A DNA stretch of 64,000 nt from Bradyrhizobium jicamae (GTDB lineage Bacteria > Pseudomonadota > Alphaproteobacteria > Rhizobiales > Xanthobacteraceae): positions 186,001 to 250,000 of the forward strand of contig NZ_JAFCJX010000008.1 in NCBI RefSeq assembly GCF_018130695.1. The letters are read 5' to 3'. Under the pieces are notes generated by a model. The model made no database searches and was not told where the DNA came from. It saw only the letters and a list, made by a program, of their open reading frames with translations. The position numbers were made by a program, and so were the translations under genes. Shown in pieces: positions 16,707-24,473 of this stretch; within the stretch, counting starts at the first letter, position 1, and each line of letters begins with the position of its first letter.

Positions 16707-18008
16707 ATGAGCATGTCGGCTAGTTTTGCGCGCGTCGTCGCGCTGATCGGCGCGGGCGCCGTCCTGTGGCGGCGCAGGCAGGGCGAGTCGCCGCAGCCGG
16801 CCTGGGGCGCGACGCCGCAAATCCCGCAAGCCAAGTCGCAGGGTGCGATCCCGACCTTGAAGATGCCGACGGCGCGGGGCTGGAAGCCGGGCGAGAAACC
16901 GACCGCGGCGCCGGGGCTCAAGGTCAATGCGTTCGCGACCGATCTCGATCATCCGCGCTGGATCCACGTGATGCCCAATGGCGACGTGCTGATCGCGGAG
17001 GCGACGCAGATCGCGGGCACACCGAGGAGCGTATTCCATTATGCGATGCAGGCGACGATGCGGCGTGCCGCGGCGCTCGGCGTCAGCGCCAACCGCATCA
17101 CGCTGTTGCGCGACAAGGATGGCGACGGCACAGCCGAACATCGCGGCGTGTTCATGGAAGGCCTGAGCCAGCCGTTCGGCATGGCGCTGGTCGGCGATAC
17201 CTTCTATGTCGGCAACACCGATGGCGTGGTCGCGTTTCCCTACAGCGCCGGTGCCGACCGCATTACCGCGCAGGGCAAGACGCTCGTCACCTTCAAGCCC
17301 GCCGGCCATTGGACGCGCAGCCTGCTGCCGAGCAAGGACGGCACCAGGCTTTATGCAGGCGTCGGCTCGCTCAGCAACATCGCCGAGATGGGCATGGAGG
17401 TGGAGGAGGGCCGCGCCGCGATCTATGAGCTCGACCTCGCCGGTGGCACCAGCCGCATCTTTGCAAGCGGCCTGCGCAATGCCGTCGGTCTCGCCTTCGA
17501 GCCGAACACGAATGTGCTGTGGACCGTCGTCAACGAGCGCGACGGCATCGGCGATGAAACGCCGCCGGATTATCTGACCTCGGTGCGCGACGGCGGTTTC
17601 TACGGCTGGCCCTATTGCTATTGGGGCCAGATCGTCGATGACCGTGTGCCGCAGGATCCGGCGATGGTCGCGAAAGCGATCCAGCCTGACTACGCGCTCG
17701 GCGGTCACACTGCCTCGCTCGGCCTGTGCTGGATGCCGGCGGGCACGCTGCCGGGATTCCCCGACGGCATGGTGATCGGGCAGCACGGCTCGTGGAATCG
17801 CGCCACGCTGTCCGGCTACAAGGTGGTGTTCGTGCCGTTCGAGAACGGCCGTCCCTCCGGCCCCGCGCGCGACATCCTGTCGGGCTTCCTCGCACCGGAC
17901 GAGAAGTTCTCCTACGGCCGCCCGGTCGGCGTCACGCTCGGCCCCGACAAATCGCTGCTGGTTGCCGACGACGTCGGCAACGTGATCTGGAGGGTGACGG
18001 GGGTGTGA
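16707..18008 (+). CDS. Sorbosone dehydrogenase-family (soluble quinoprotein-like) beta-propeller protein
   Basis: A 433-residue protein with an N-terminal hydrophobic anchor (SFARVVALIGAGAVLW) and a six-bladed propeller of the L-sorbosone/PQQ-dependent sugar dehydrogenase type. Family features are LDHPRWIHVMPNGDVLIAEA, LRDKDGDGTAEHRGVF, then FASGLRNAVGLAFEP, YGWPYCYWG and IGQHGSWNRATLSGYKVVFVPF. It probably oxidises an aldose or aldonic compound in the periplasm with PQQ; the sugar is not known. GGGGAATTTC precedes the ATG. It is monocistronic here. Confidence 0.85.
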   Translation: MSMSASFARVVALIGAGAVLWRRRQGESPQPAWGATPQIPQAKSQGAIPTLKMPTARGWKPGEKPTAAPGLKVNAFATDLDHPRWIHVMPNGDVLIAEATQIAGTPRSVFHYAMQATMRRAAALGVSANRITLLRDKDGDGTAEHRGVFMEGLSQPFGMALVGDTFYVGNTDGVVAFPYSAGADRITAQGKTLVTFKPAGHWTRSLLPSKDGTRLYAGVGSLSNIAEMGMEVEEGRAAIYELDLAGGTSRIFASGLRNAVGLAFEPNTNVLWTVVNERDGIGDETPPDYLTSVRDGGFYGWPYCYWGQIVDDRVPQDPAMVAKAIQPDYALGGHTASLGLCWMPAGTLPGFPDGMVIGQHGSWNRATLSGYKVVFVPFENGRPSGPARDILSGFLAPDEKFSYGRPVGVTLGPDKSLLVADDVGNVIWRVTGV

Positions 18009-18057
18009 CAAAGGCAATCGCATGAGAGGCGCGCAGGCTTGTCTGCTGGCGCGCTTC

Positions 18058-18184
18058 GCCTCTCCCGCTTGCGGGGGAGGCCGCCACGCATCAAAGATGC
18101 TTGGCGGGTGGGGGTGTCTCCACGTTGGGATTCCCAATGCGGTGACACCCCCACCCCAGCCCTCCCCCGCGCGCGGGAGAGGGA
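18058..18184. repeat. Palindromic interspersed element
   Basis: Nested inverted repeats: CCTCTCCCGCTTGCGGGGG on the left pairs with CCTCCCCCGCGCGCGGGAG on the right, and inside GGGTGGGGGTGTC pairs with GTGACACCCCCACCC. It lies between convergent genes. From memory it is a common Bradyrhizobium-type element. Confidence 0.7.
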
Positions 18185-18250
18185 GTTCCGGCGTCGATGC
18201 CGCTAATCCTGAACCCACATGCGACTGCCGGGGGCTTAAACGAGCCGCAA

Positions 18251-18622
18251 CTACGCGCCGCTCTCGTGGTCTTCGCCGGCGTCGGCGACACTACCGTGCG
18301 CGCCCGACAGCGCCGATGCGCCGCGCAAGCGGAGCGTGACCGCGATCAGATCGACATCCGCCTTGAGCAGATCGAGATCGCGCGTCATCTCGCGCAGCTC
18401 CTGGCCCTTGCGCGCGATCTCCTCGGAGACCTCGATGGCCATGTTGCGCTCGGTGACCCCGCCGGCAGTACCGACGAACATTCGGGCCCTGAGCCACTCC
18501 AGCCGGGCCCGCTGCGTGTCGCGCTCGAACTTCTTCTCGGCGAACTGACGCCGGCCGTCGTGGTAGGCGCCCAGCAGCTCCACGTCGGACATCTTGTGCA
18601 GGGCATCGGCGGAAACGTTCAT
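18251..18622 (-). CDS. Small coiled-coil hypothetical protein
   Basis: A 123-residue soluble protein starting MNVSADALHKMSDVELL. It is largely helical, with charged heptad-like stretches (HDGRRQFAEKKFERDTQ and ARKGQELREMTRDLDLLKAD). No known domain is recognised. Its amphipathic helices suggest a dimeric helical bundle. ATG 18622 is preferred over the upstream GTG at 18652. It ends next to the palindromic element. Confidence 0.6.
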   Translation of the reverse strand: MNVSADALHKMSDVELLGAYHDGRRQFAEKKFERDTQRARLEWLRARMFVGTAGGVTERNMAIEVSEEIARKGQELREMTRDLDLLKADVDLIAVTLRLRGASALSGAHGSVADAGEDHESGA

Positions 18623-18779
18623 GTGATGGACAGCAGGTTGCGCGTGCTCCACGAACCCCTCAGCCGGTGCACGCGACGCCGGCCCTCCGGTCGAAAGTCT
18701 TCCGGAGGATAGTCAGGCAAGACCCCTGCACCAAGCGGATTCTCGGCTGTACCATCCAGCAATCCGAATCACGGGAGCG

Positions 18780-19409
18780 ATGGTCATGGCGATCAACATG
18801 GCGCAGAAGCGCGCAAAAAAGGCGCAGCACCGCAAACAGGTCGTGGCGGAGAAGCGGCGGGTGGAGGCCCGGGAGGCCAGCCTGCCGGCGCGGATCGCGC
18901 GGTTTGCGCAGACGCCCGTCCAGGCCTGCTACATGGCCGAGGGCCTGTTCGAGACCGGTATCGGCACGCTGATTCTGGCACGCGGCAATTCGTCCTATTC
19001 GATCGGGCTCGGCTCGTTCCTGATTGACGTGTTCTGCCTCGGCGTCAAGGACGTCATGTTGAAAGAGGTCGACGGCGACTGGCTCGATTACTACGTGGAA
19101 ACGTGCAATGCCTCCGCGCCCCTGATCGAGATCGAGCCGAGCTACGCCCGCAAGCTGCTGCGCGACGCCGCAGTCTGGGCGCAATCGATCGGCTTCTCGC
19201 CTCATCCCGATTTTGCCACGGTGGAGCGGATATTCGGCGATGTGAATCCCGACGACAGTGACGCGGTGTTCCAGTTCGGTTCTGATGGCAAGCCAACCTA
19301 TATTTCCGGTCCGAACGAGACGCCGACACAGATTCGGCGCCTCACCGAGACGCTGCGCAAGCATCTCGTCGAGGGGGCGGAGATTGTGGTGGGGCCGACG
19401 GCGAGTTGA
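18780..19409 (+). CDS. Conserved-looking hypothetical protein with basic N-terminus
   Basis: A 209-residue soluble protein. The N-terminus is very basic and helical (MAQKRAKKAQHRKQVVAEKRR), which suggests binding to nucleic acid or ribosomes. The remainder is a globular domain with GTLILARGNSSYSIGLGSFLIDVFCLGVKD and a later segment WAQSIGFSPHPDFATVERIFGD. I do not recognise the family. The start codon is ATG 18780 with GGGAG before it; ATG 18786 and 18798 are also possible. Confidence 0.7.
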   Translation: MVMAINMAQKRAKKAQHRKQVVAEKRRVEAREASLPARIARFAQTPVQACYMAEGLFETGIGTLILARGNSSYSIGLGSFLIDVFCLGVKDVMLKEVDGDWLDYYVETCNASAPLIEIEPSYARKLLRDAAVWAQSIGFSPHPDFATVERIFGDVNPDDSDAVFQFGSDGKPTYISGPNETPTQIRRLTETLRKHLVEGAEIVVGPTAS

Positions 19410-19460
19410 GCCATTCGGATATCATGACCGTCAGCCGGATTTCGTCTTGCTGGCGGCAAG

Positions 19461-19495
19461 CAAAAGGGCCCACCGCTCCGGAGAGCGATGGGCCT
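19461..19495 (-). terminator. Rho-independent terminator of the minus-strand secreted-protein gene
   Basis: On the minus strand GGCCCATCGCT pairs with AGCGGTGGGCC (one G-T pair) and is followed by CTTTTG. It lies 24 bp after the stop of the gene at 19519-19800. It is also placed to serve the plus-strand gene ending at 19409, but the T run favours the minus strand. Confidence 0.7.
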
Positions 19496-19518
19496 CGTCG
19501 TCATTACTTCTGCTCGTG

Positions 19519-19800
19519 TCACCACTGCCGGTAGATGCCGGTCAGCGTGCCGTTGTTGTTGCCTTGCGGGCCGACATCGCCCTGGGTCGAGCTCGGCGCC
19601 GGATGGTTGCTGCCGTTCAGCGAGCCGTAATATCCCGGGCCATTCTGATAGTAGTTCGCGCGCGGCGCTTCATAGCGCGGTGCGCCACGTTCCCATCCAT
19701 ACGAGTTCCCGTAGGCATCATAGCCTTGCGCCATCGCGCCGGCGGTGCTCGCGATCAAGGATGCGGTGACGATCGAGAGGATTTTTGTCTTGCGTTGCAT
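19519..19800 (-). CDS. Small secreted Tyr/Gly/Asn-rich protein
   Basis: A 93-residue protein with a clear signal peptide (MQRKTKILSIVTASLIASTAGAMAQ) and a mature part rich in Tyr, Gly, Asn and Pro (YDAYGNSYGWERGAPRYEA). AAGGAGTGTTT precedes ATG 19800, a strong ribosome site, and a terminator follows the gene, so it is a complete single-gene unit. The composition suggests an unstructured periplasmic or surface protein. No function can be assigned. Confidence 0.7.
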   Translation of the reverse strand: MQRKTKILSIVTASLIASTAGAMAQGYDAYGNSYGWERGAPRYEAPRANYYQNGPGYYGSLNGSNHPAPSSTQGDVGPQGNNNGTLTGIYRQW

Positions 19801-20009
19801 AAACACTCCTTGCTGGTGTCGGGAGCCAACGAGTGTCATGGAGCGGTGTTCCGAATTCCAAGATCAACTCTTGCTCGCGCGACGATCGCGCAGATGTCAT
19901 CATCACCTCTCTGTCACCAGCTCATTTCGCGTCGATTGAGGAAGTCTTAGCTCACTCGTGTCGTCATTCACGCTGCTCTTCAAACGACGACGTCCGAGAG
20001 TTCCACGCG

Positions 20010-20414
20010 ATGCTGAAAGACGGAACTTACGCAGCCTGGTTCAAGACTCCGTTGAATCACGGGACCGGAATCGTGCATGTCGCCGATGGAGCGATCTGGG
20101 GCCGCGACAGCATCATGACCTATAGCGGCACATGCCAGGTCGACGGCGAGCGCTTCACCGGCGTGCTGCGGACCAAGCGTCATACCGAAGGGCACGACAC
20201 GGTGTTCGGTGTCGATGGCCTGACGATTCGAATCGAAGGCACCTGCATCGGCAAGATCGCCACCTATGTCGGCGAAGCCGATGAAGTGCCGGGCTTGATC
20301 CTCGAGGGCACGCTGATCTGGAGCGAGCAGGCGACGCCTGCGCCTGAGCCCGGCGCGCCGCTGCCGGCGTTCAATCTCGACAAGCTGCCGAAACTGCCGA
20401 AGCGCAGTCGCTAG
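20010..20414 (+). CDS. GrlR-family regulatory protein
   Basis: A 134-residue protein starting MLKDGTYAAWFKTP, with HGTGIVHVADGAIWGRDSIMTYSG and a second strand-rich half ending in GLILEGTLIW. This is the eight-stranded calycin-like barrel of the GrlR family, named after the negative regulator of a type III secretion locus in enteric pathogens. Rhizobia carry many stand-alone members with no proven role. A Pro-rich tail ends LPKLPKRSR. ATG 20010 is chosen because the upstream frame is Ser/Arg/Cys-rich shadow. No type III genes are nearby. Confidence 0.75.
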   Translation: MLKDGTYAAWFKTPLNHGTGIVHVADGAIWGRDSIMTYSGTCQVDGERFTGVLRTKRHTEGHDTVFGVDGLTIRIEGTCIGKIATYVGEADEVPGLILEGTLIWSEQATPAPEPGAPLPAFNLDKLPKLPKRSR

Positions 20415-20490
20415 ATTTCTTCAGCACAATCGCATCGCCCGCACGCATCGCGATGAACGCCTGTTCATCCTGCGACGCCCTGCGACCGCG

Positions 20491-20506
20491 TGTGATGCAA
20501 ATCACG
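20491..20506. promoter_or_regulatory. CRP/FNR-type palindrome upstream of the PaaK-like operon
   Basis: TGTGATGCAAATCACG holds a perfect GTGAT-N4-ATCAC inverted repeat and fits TGTGA-N6-TCAC of the CRP/FNR superfamily. It lies about 85-100 bp before the ligase start, where an activator or repressor could act. Confidence 0.45.
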
Positions 20507-20591
20507 GCGAGAGCGACCGCGAGGCTTCATTGATCGCGACATGAAGGCGCAGGTCCGGTTGCGGACTTTGGCATCACTCATGGAGCTGAAG

Positions 20592-22052
20592 ATGGAATCC
20601 TCTCTCGCTGTTCAGGTCTCGCAAGACGACGTTGCGTCGGCGTGCGATCAAGCCACCTCTCTCGTTCCGGCAGCAGCGAATGACGCGGAGCCGCGTCGCC
20701 TGCAGTTCTGGGAGTCCGAGCACACCCGTCCGGATTTCGAGCCCGGCGGCGACGCAGCCCCGGGCCTCGTCGCAGCCACCGAGAATTATCTCGGCGCATG
20801 CATGCGCCATCCCTATCTGCCGGTCGCCGAGATCCGCGCCAGGCAACTGGCCCGCATCCGCGAGCTGGTCGAGATGGCCTATCGCGACATTCCCGTCTAT
20901 CGCAACAAATACGATGCCGCCGGCTTCAAGCCCGAGCATCTGCGCGACTATGACGACATCCAGAAGATCCCTGTCATCACCAAGCCCGAGCTGGTCGCGG
21001 CGTTTCCCGATCAATGCGTCAACAAGAAGTACAATCCGGAAGATCTGTTCCCGACGCGCTCGTCGGGCTCGTCCGGCCAGACGCTCCTGATCCGCGTCGA
21101 CTATGACGCCGTCATCACCGACACCATCCAGGGCGTCCGCCAGTTCGCGATGCAGAGCGGCGGCAATTACAAGCCTGAAGATTTGCTTGCCCACGTCTAC
21201 ACCGTGCCGTGGTGGTTCGACTCGATCGGCGGCAAATATCCGACCGCCTTCATCTCGAACCTGATTCCGCCGGCGCGTGTCGCCCAGCATCTGCGCTATC
21301 TCGGGCCGAAAATCCTGTCGCTGTATCCGTCGAGCCTGGATGCGCTGATGCCGCATGTCGACGAGTTCCGCGACACGCTGAACGTCGCGGTGACCCATTC
21401 GGAATACTCCTCGCGCACCGCGCGGGCGGAATGGTCGCGCCAGCTCGGCGTGCCCGTGCTCGACGAGTATTCCTCGGAAGAGGCGACCCGCATCGCGCTG
21501 GAGATGCCGAACGGCGTCTATCACGTCTGCGACGACACCGTGCATCTCGACGTGCTCGATCCCGCGACGTTACAGCTGCAGGCCGACGGCCAGTCCGGCA
21601 TTGCCGTGATCACCAATCTGCTCAACGAAGCGATGCCGTTCATCCGCTACGTCCAGGGCGATTACATCACCCGTCCGGCCAAGCCCGCGGCAAGCGATAT
21701 CAACTGGTCGCAGATCGCGAGCATCGACGGCCGGCTCAACGACGCCTTCGTCAACCGCGACGGCCGCAAGGTCCCCGCCGGCAGCATCCTGGATGCGACC
21801 TACCGCTGGATGTTCGACTGCAACCTGCATCTGGCGCAGTTCGAGATCGTGCAGCGCGGCGTCGACCTGGTCGAGGCGCGCGTCGTGCTCGGCGCCGACA
21901 CGCCGTTACAGCGGCTGAACGGCTCGGTTGCGCATCTGGAGGATCTGCTCGCGCTGTGCCTCGAGCATCCCGTTCGCGTCCAGGCCCATGCGCTCGAATT
22001 CTTCCCGCCGAAGGTCGGCAAGCGCCGCCCGATCCGCCGCGAGATGGCGTAA
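20592..22052 (+). CDS. PaaK-like adenylate-forming ligase
   Basis: A protein of about 486 residues similar to phenylacetate-CoA ligase (class I adenylate-forming). The phosphate-binding motif TRSSGSSGQ is visible, preceded by YRDIPVYRNKYDAAGF and IPVITKPEL, which are typical of this branch, and the later VLDEYSSEEAT corresponds to the adenine/acyl pocket. The normal C-terminal lysine motif is not obvious. Start codons 20541, 20580 and 20592 are all in frame; GGAG six bases before 20592 favours the last. The gene heads a tight operon with an ABC-2 exporter and a GNAT enzyme, so it may activate the acid part of an exported small molecule. Confidence 0.75.
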   Translation: MESSLAVQVSQDDVASACDQATSLVPAAANDAEPRRLQFWESEHTRPDFEPGGDAAPGLVAATENYLGACMRHPYLPVAEIRARQLARIRELVEMAYRDIPVYRNKYDAAGFKPEHLRDYDDIQKIPVITKPELVAAFPDQCVNKKYNPEDLFPTRSSGSSGQTLLIRVDYDAVITDTIQGVRQFAMQSGGNYKPEDLLAHVYTVPWWFDSIGGKYPTAFISNLIPPARVAQHLRYLGPKILSLYPSSLDALMPHVDEFRDTLNVAVTHSEYSSRTARAEWSRQLGVPVLDEYSSEEATRIALEMPNGVYHVCDDTVHLDVLDPATLQLQADGQSGIAVITNLLNEAMPFIRYVQGDYITRPAKPAASDINWSQIASIDGRLNDAFVNRDGRKVPAGSILDATYRWMFDCNLHLAQFEIVQRGVDLVEARVVLGADTPLQRLNGSVAHLEDLLALCLEHPVRVQAHALEFFPPKVGKRRPIRREMA

Positions 22053-22080
22053 TGCCCTGACCGGTCAGCGCCAACGAGGG

Positions 22081-22899
22081 ATGCAAGAACGGATGGATGT
22101 CATGTCGGACTCACTGAACCGCATCGCAGCGATGACGGCGCGCTACTACTATATCCTGCGCTCGTCATGGCTGCGGCTTTTCGAGATCATCTACTGGCCG
22201 GCGATGCAGATGCTGGTGTGGGGTTTCCTCTACACCTACCTCTATGAGAGCAAATCCGCGATGGCCAGCACCGCGGGCCTCTTGCTCGGCGCGGTGCTGC
22301 TGTGGGACGTGCTGTTCCGCGGCCAGCTCGGCTTCACCTTCACCTTCCTGGAGGAGATCTGGTCGCGCAATCTCGCGAACCTGATGATGTCGCCGCTGCA
22401 GCCGGCCGAGCTCGCGGCCTCATTGATGCTGATGAGCCTGATCCGCCTCTTGATCGGCACCATTCCGGTCACGATCCTGACGCTCTTGCTGTTCGGCTTC
22501 AACGTCTACGCCATGGGGCCGGGGCTTATCGCCTTCTTCCTCAACCTGGTGCTGACGAGCTGGGCGATCGGCCTCGTCGTCGCCGGTCTCGTGATCCGCC
22601 AGGGTCTCGGCGCCGAGAGCCTCGCCTATTCCGTGATGATCGTGCTGCTGCCGCTGTGCTGCGTCTACTACCCGGTCGACGCGCTGCCGGCCTGGCTGCA
22701 TCCGATCGCCTGGTCGCTGACGCCGACCTATGTGTTCGAGGGCATGCGTGCCGTGCTGCTCGACGGCGTGTTCCGTGCCGATCTGATGATCGAGTGCCTG
22801 GCGCTCAACGCCGTCTATCTCGGCCTTGCCTTCACGGCCTTCATCACGCTGCTGCACAGCGCCCGCCACAAGGGCGGCCTGCTCACCATGGGCGAGTAA
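22081..22899 (+). CDS. ABC-2 type transporter permease
   Basis: A membrane protein of up to 272 residues with six hydrophobic segments, beginning around MSDSLNRIAAMTARYYYILRS. It has YWPAMQMLVWGF and the late PVDALPAWLHPIAWSLTPTYVFEGMR, the conserved ABC-2 loop before the last helix. In-frame ATGs are at 22081, 22093 and 22102. It starts 28 bp after the ligase and is followed 14 bp later by its ATPase. Members export polysaccharides, drugs or lipids; the cargo is unknown. Confidence 0.85.
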   Translation: MQERMDVMSDSLNRIAAMTARYYYILRSSWLRLFEIIYWPAMQMLVWGFLYTYLYESKSAMASTAGLLLGAVLLWDVLFRGQLGFTFTFLEEIWSRNLANLMMSPLQPAELAASLMLMSLIRLLIGTIPVTILTLLLFGFNVYAMGPGLIAFFLNLVLTSWAIGLVVAGLVIRQGLGAESLAYSVMIVLLPLCCVYYPVDALPAWLHPIAWSLTPTYVFEGMRAVLLDGVFRADLMIECLALNAVYLGLAFTAFITLLHSARHKGGLLTMGE

Positions 22900-22913
22900 C
22901 GGGGAGATCTGTC

Positions 22914-23714
22914 ATGAACATCGAACAATTCGTGCCCGCCAGGCGGGCCACGTCAACCGGCAATCTGCCGGCGCGCATCGAGATCGAGGAGCTGCCTGCG
23001 ATCGCGGTCGAAGACCTCTGCAAGACGTACCGTGGTTACTACGCCGTCGACGACGTCAACTTCGTCGTGCCCAAGGGCTGGACCGTCGGCCTGCTCGGCG
23101 GCAACGGCGCCGGCAAGACCACGACGATCGCGATGATCATGGGCCTTGTCGTGCCGAGCTTTGGCCGTGCCATGGTGCTCGGCCACGATATGGCGCGCGA
23201 GCGTCACAAGGTGCTGAAGCAAATGAATTTCGAGAGCCCCTATGTCGCGCTGCCCGGTCGCCTCACGGTGCGCGAGAACCTCACCGTGTTCGGCAGGCTC
23301 TATGGCGTGCCCAATCTGAAAGCGCGCATCGAGGAGCTGATCGAGGATTTCGAGCTCGGCGACGTGCTCGACCGCGTCACCGGGCGGCTGTCGGCCGGGC
23401 AGAAGACCCGCGTCGCGGTGGCGAAGTCGCTGATCAACGAGCCGGAGGTGCTGCTGCTCGACGAGCCGACGGCCTCGCTCGATCCGGATCGCGCCGAATG
23501 GGTGCGCGGCCGGCTGCGCGCCTATCAGCAGCGCCGCGGCGCGACCATCCTGCTGTCGTCGCACAACATGGCCGAGGTCGAGCAGCTCTGCGATTTCGTC
23601 GTCATCATGAGCCGCGGCCGCATCGTCGCGATGGGCCGCCCGCGCGAGCTCACTGAGCGCTTCCAGTGCCGGGATCTCGACGAGGTATTCATCTATCTGG
23701 CGAGGGTCGCGTGA
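22914..23714 (+). CDS. ABC transporter ATP-binding protein
   Basis: A 266-residue ATPase, partner of the ABC-2 permease just upstream. Walker A is GGNGAGKTT, the signature is LSAGQKTRVAVAKS, Walker B is LLLDEPTASLD, and the switch histidine is in LLSSHNMAEVEQL. The Q of the canonical LSGGQ is kept while the second Gly is Ala. About 35 extra residues precede the ATPase core. GGGGAGATCTGTC precedes the ATG. The stop codon overlaps the start of the next gene by one base. Confidence 0.92.
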   Translation: MNIEQFVPARRATSTGNLPARIEIEELPAIAVEDLCKTYRGYYAVDDVNFVVPKGWTVGLLGGNGAGKTTTIAMIMGLVVPSFGRAMVLGHDMARERHKVLKQMNFESPYVALPGRLTVRENLTVFGRLYGVPNLKARIEELIEDFELGDVLDRVTGRLSAGQKTRVAVAKSLINEPEVLLLDEPTASLDPDRAEWVRGRLRAYQQRRGATILLSSHNMAEVEQLCDFVVIMSRGRIVAMGRPRELTERFQCRDLDEVFIYLARVA

Positions 23715-24313
23715 TGCCCGCTCTTGCGTCCGAAAATTCGGCGCGGATCGTGATCGGCCGCGAGCGCCGCTCCGATGTCGCGGCCCGCGAAGATTTGCTC
23801 GATGCCGCCTTCGGCCCCACTCGTTTTGAAAAGACCTCGGAGCGTCTGCGTGAGGGACGGCGGCCCGCGCGCGGCCTCGCCTTCGTTGCGCGACAGGGCG
23901 GACAACTCGTCGGCACGCTGCGGCTCTGGCCCGTCGTCACCGCCACCGGCCACACCGGCCTGCTGCTCGGCCCGCTCGCCGTTGCGGCCGATGCGCGCTG
24001 TCACGGCATCGGCGCTGCCTTGATGTGGCAGGCGCTGTACAAGGCCAAGACGCTCGGTCACCGCGCCATCCTGCTCGTTGGCGACGCTGCCTATTACAAC
24101 CGCTTCGGCTTCTCGGCCGAGAAGACCGGCGCGCTCCGCATGCCCGGCCCGAATGAACGCGCGCGTCTGCTGGCCTGCGAACTGGTGCCGGAGGCGCTCA
24201 GCGGCGCGCGCGGCGTGATCTCGGCGGCGCCGTCGCGATTGTCGCAACTCGTGCAGCAGGTGTCGCCGTTGCGTCATATTCACTGCGCCACAACGGAACC
24301 TGCGGCGTCCTGA
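23714..24313 (+). CDS. GNAT-family N-acetyltransferase
   Basis: A 199-residue acyltransferase. The acetyl-CoA loop is in GPLAVAADARCHGIGAALMWQAL, and VGDAAYYNRFGFS is the usual C-terminal strand region of the YhbS-like subgroup. It overlaps the ATPase gene by one base (TGATG), so it is translationally coupled to the exporter operon. It may modify the exported compound or protect the cell from it by acetylation; both are inference from context. Confidence 0.85.
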   Translation: MPALASENSARIVIGRERRSDVAAREDLLDAAFGPTRFEKTSERLREGRRPARGLAFVARQGGQLVGTLRLWPVVTATGHTGLLLGPLAVAADARCHGIGAALMWQALYKAKTLGHRAILLVGDAAYYNRFGFSAEKTGALRMPGPNERARLLACELVPEALSGARGVISAAPSRLSQLVQQVSPLRHIHCATTEPAAS

Positions 24314-24473
24314 CTCGCTGCGTGCACACGCCTGCCGATTCTGGATGCATCATGGCGGTCGGGCTGCTGCATCGTTGCGCAGTGTGCGGCGTCTTAGAGA
24401 GATTCAATTTCAACACGGTTCTCTTCACGTGTCGCGGCTGCTAGAGGCGCAGTGAAGTACGTGATTTGGAAGT

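Noticed and set aside
18058..18184. Possible CRISPR or tandem array from the repeated hairpins
   Set aside because: The repeats are nested inverted pairs, not direct repeats with spacers.
24314..24473. An iron-response (Irr/Fur-type) box before the siderophore receptor
   Set aside because: I could not find a convincing match to the known motifs; some AT-rich patches are present but without symmetry.
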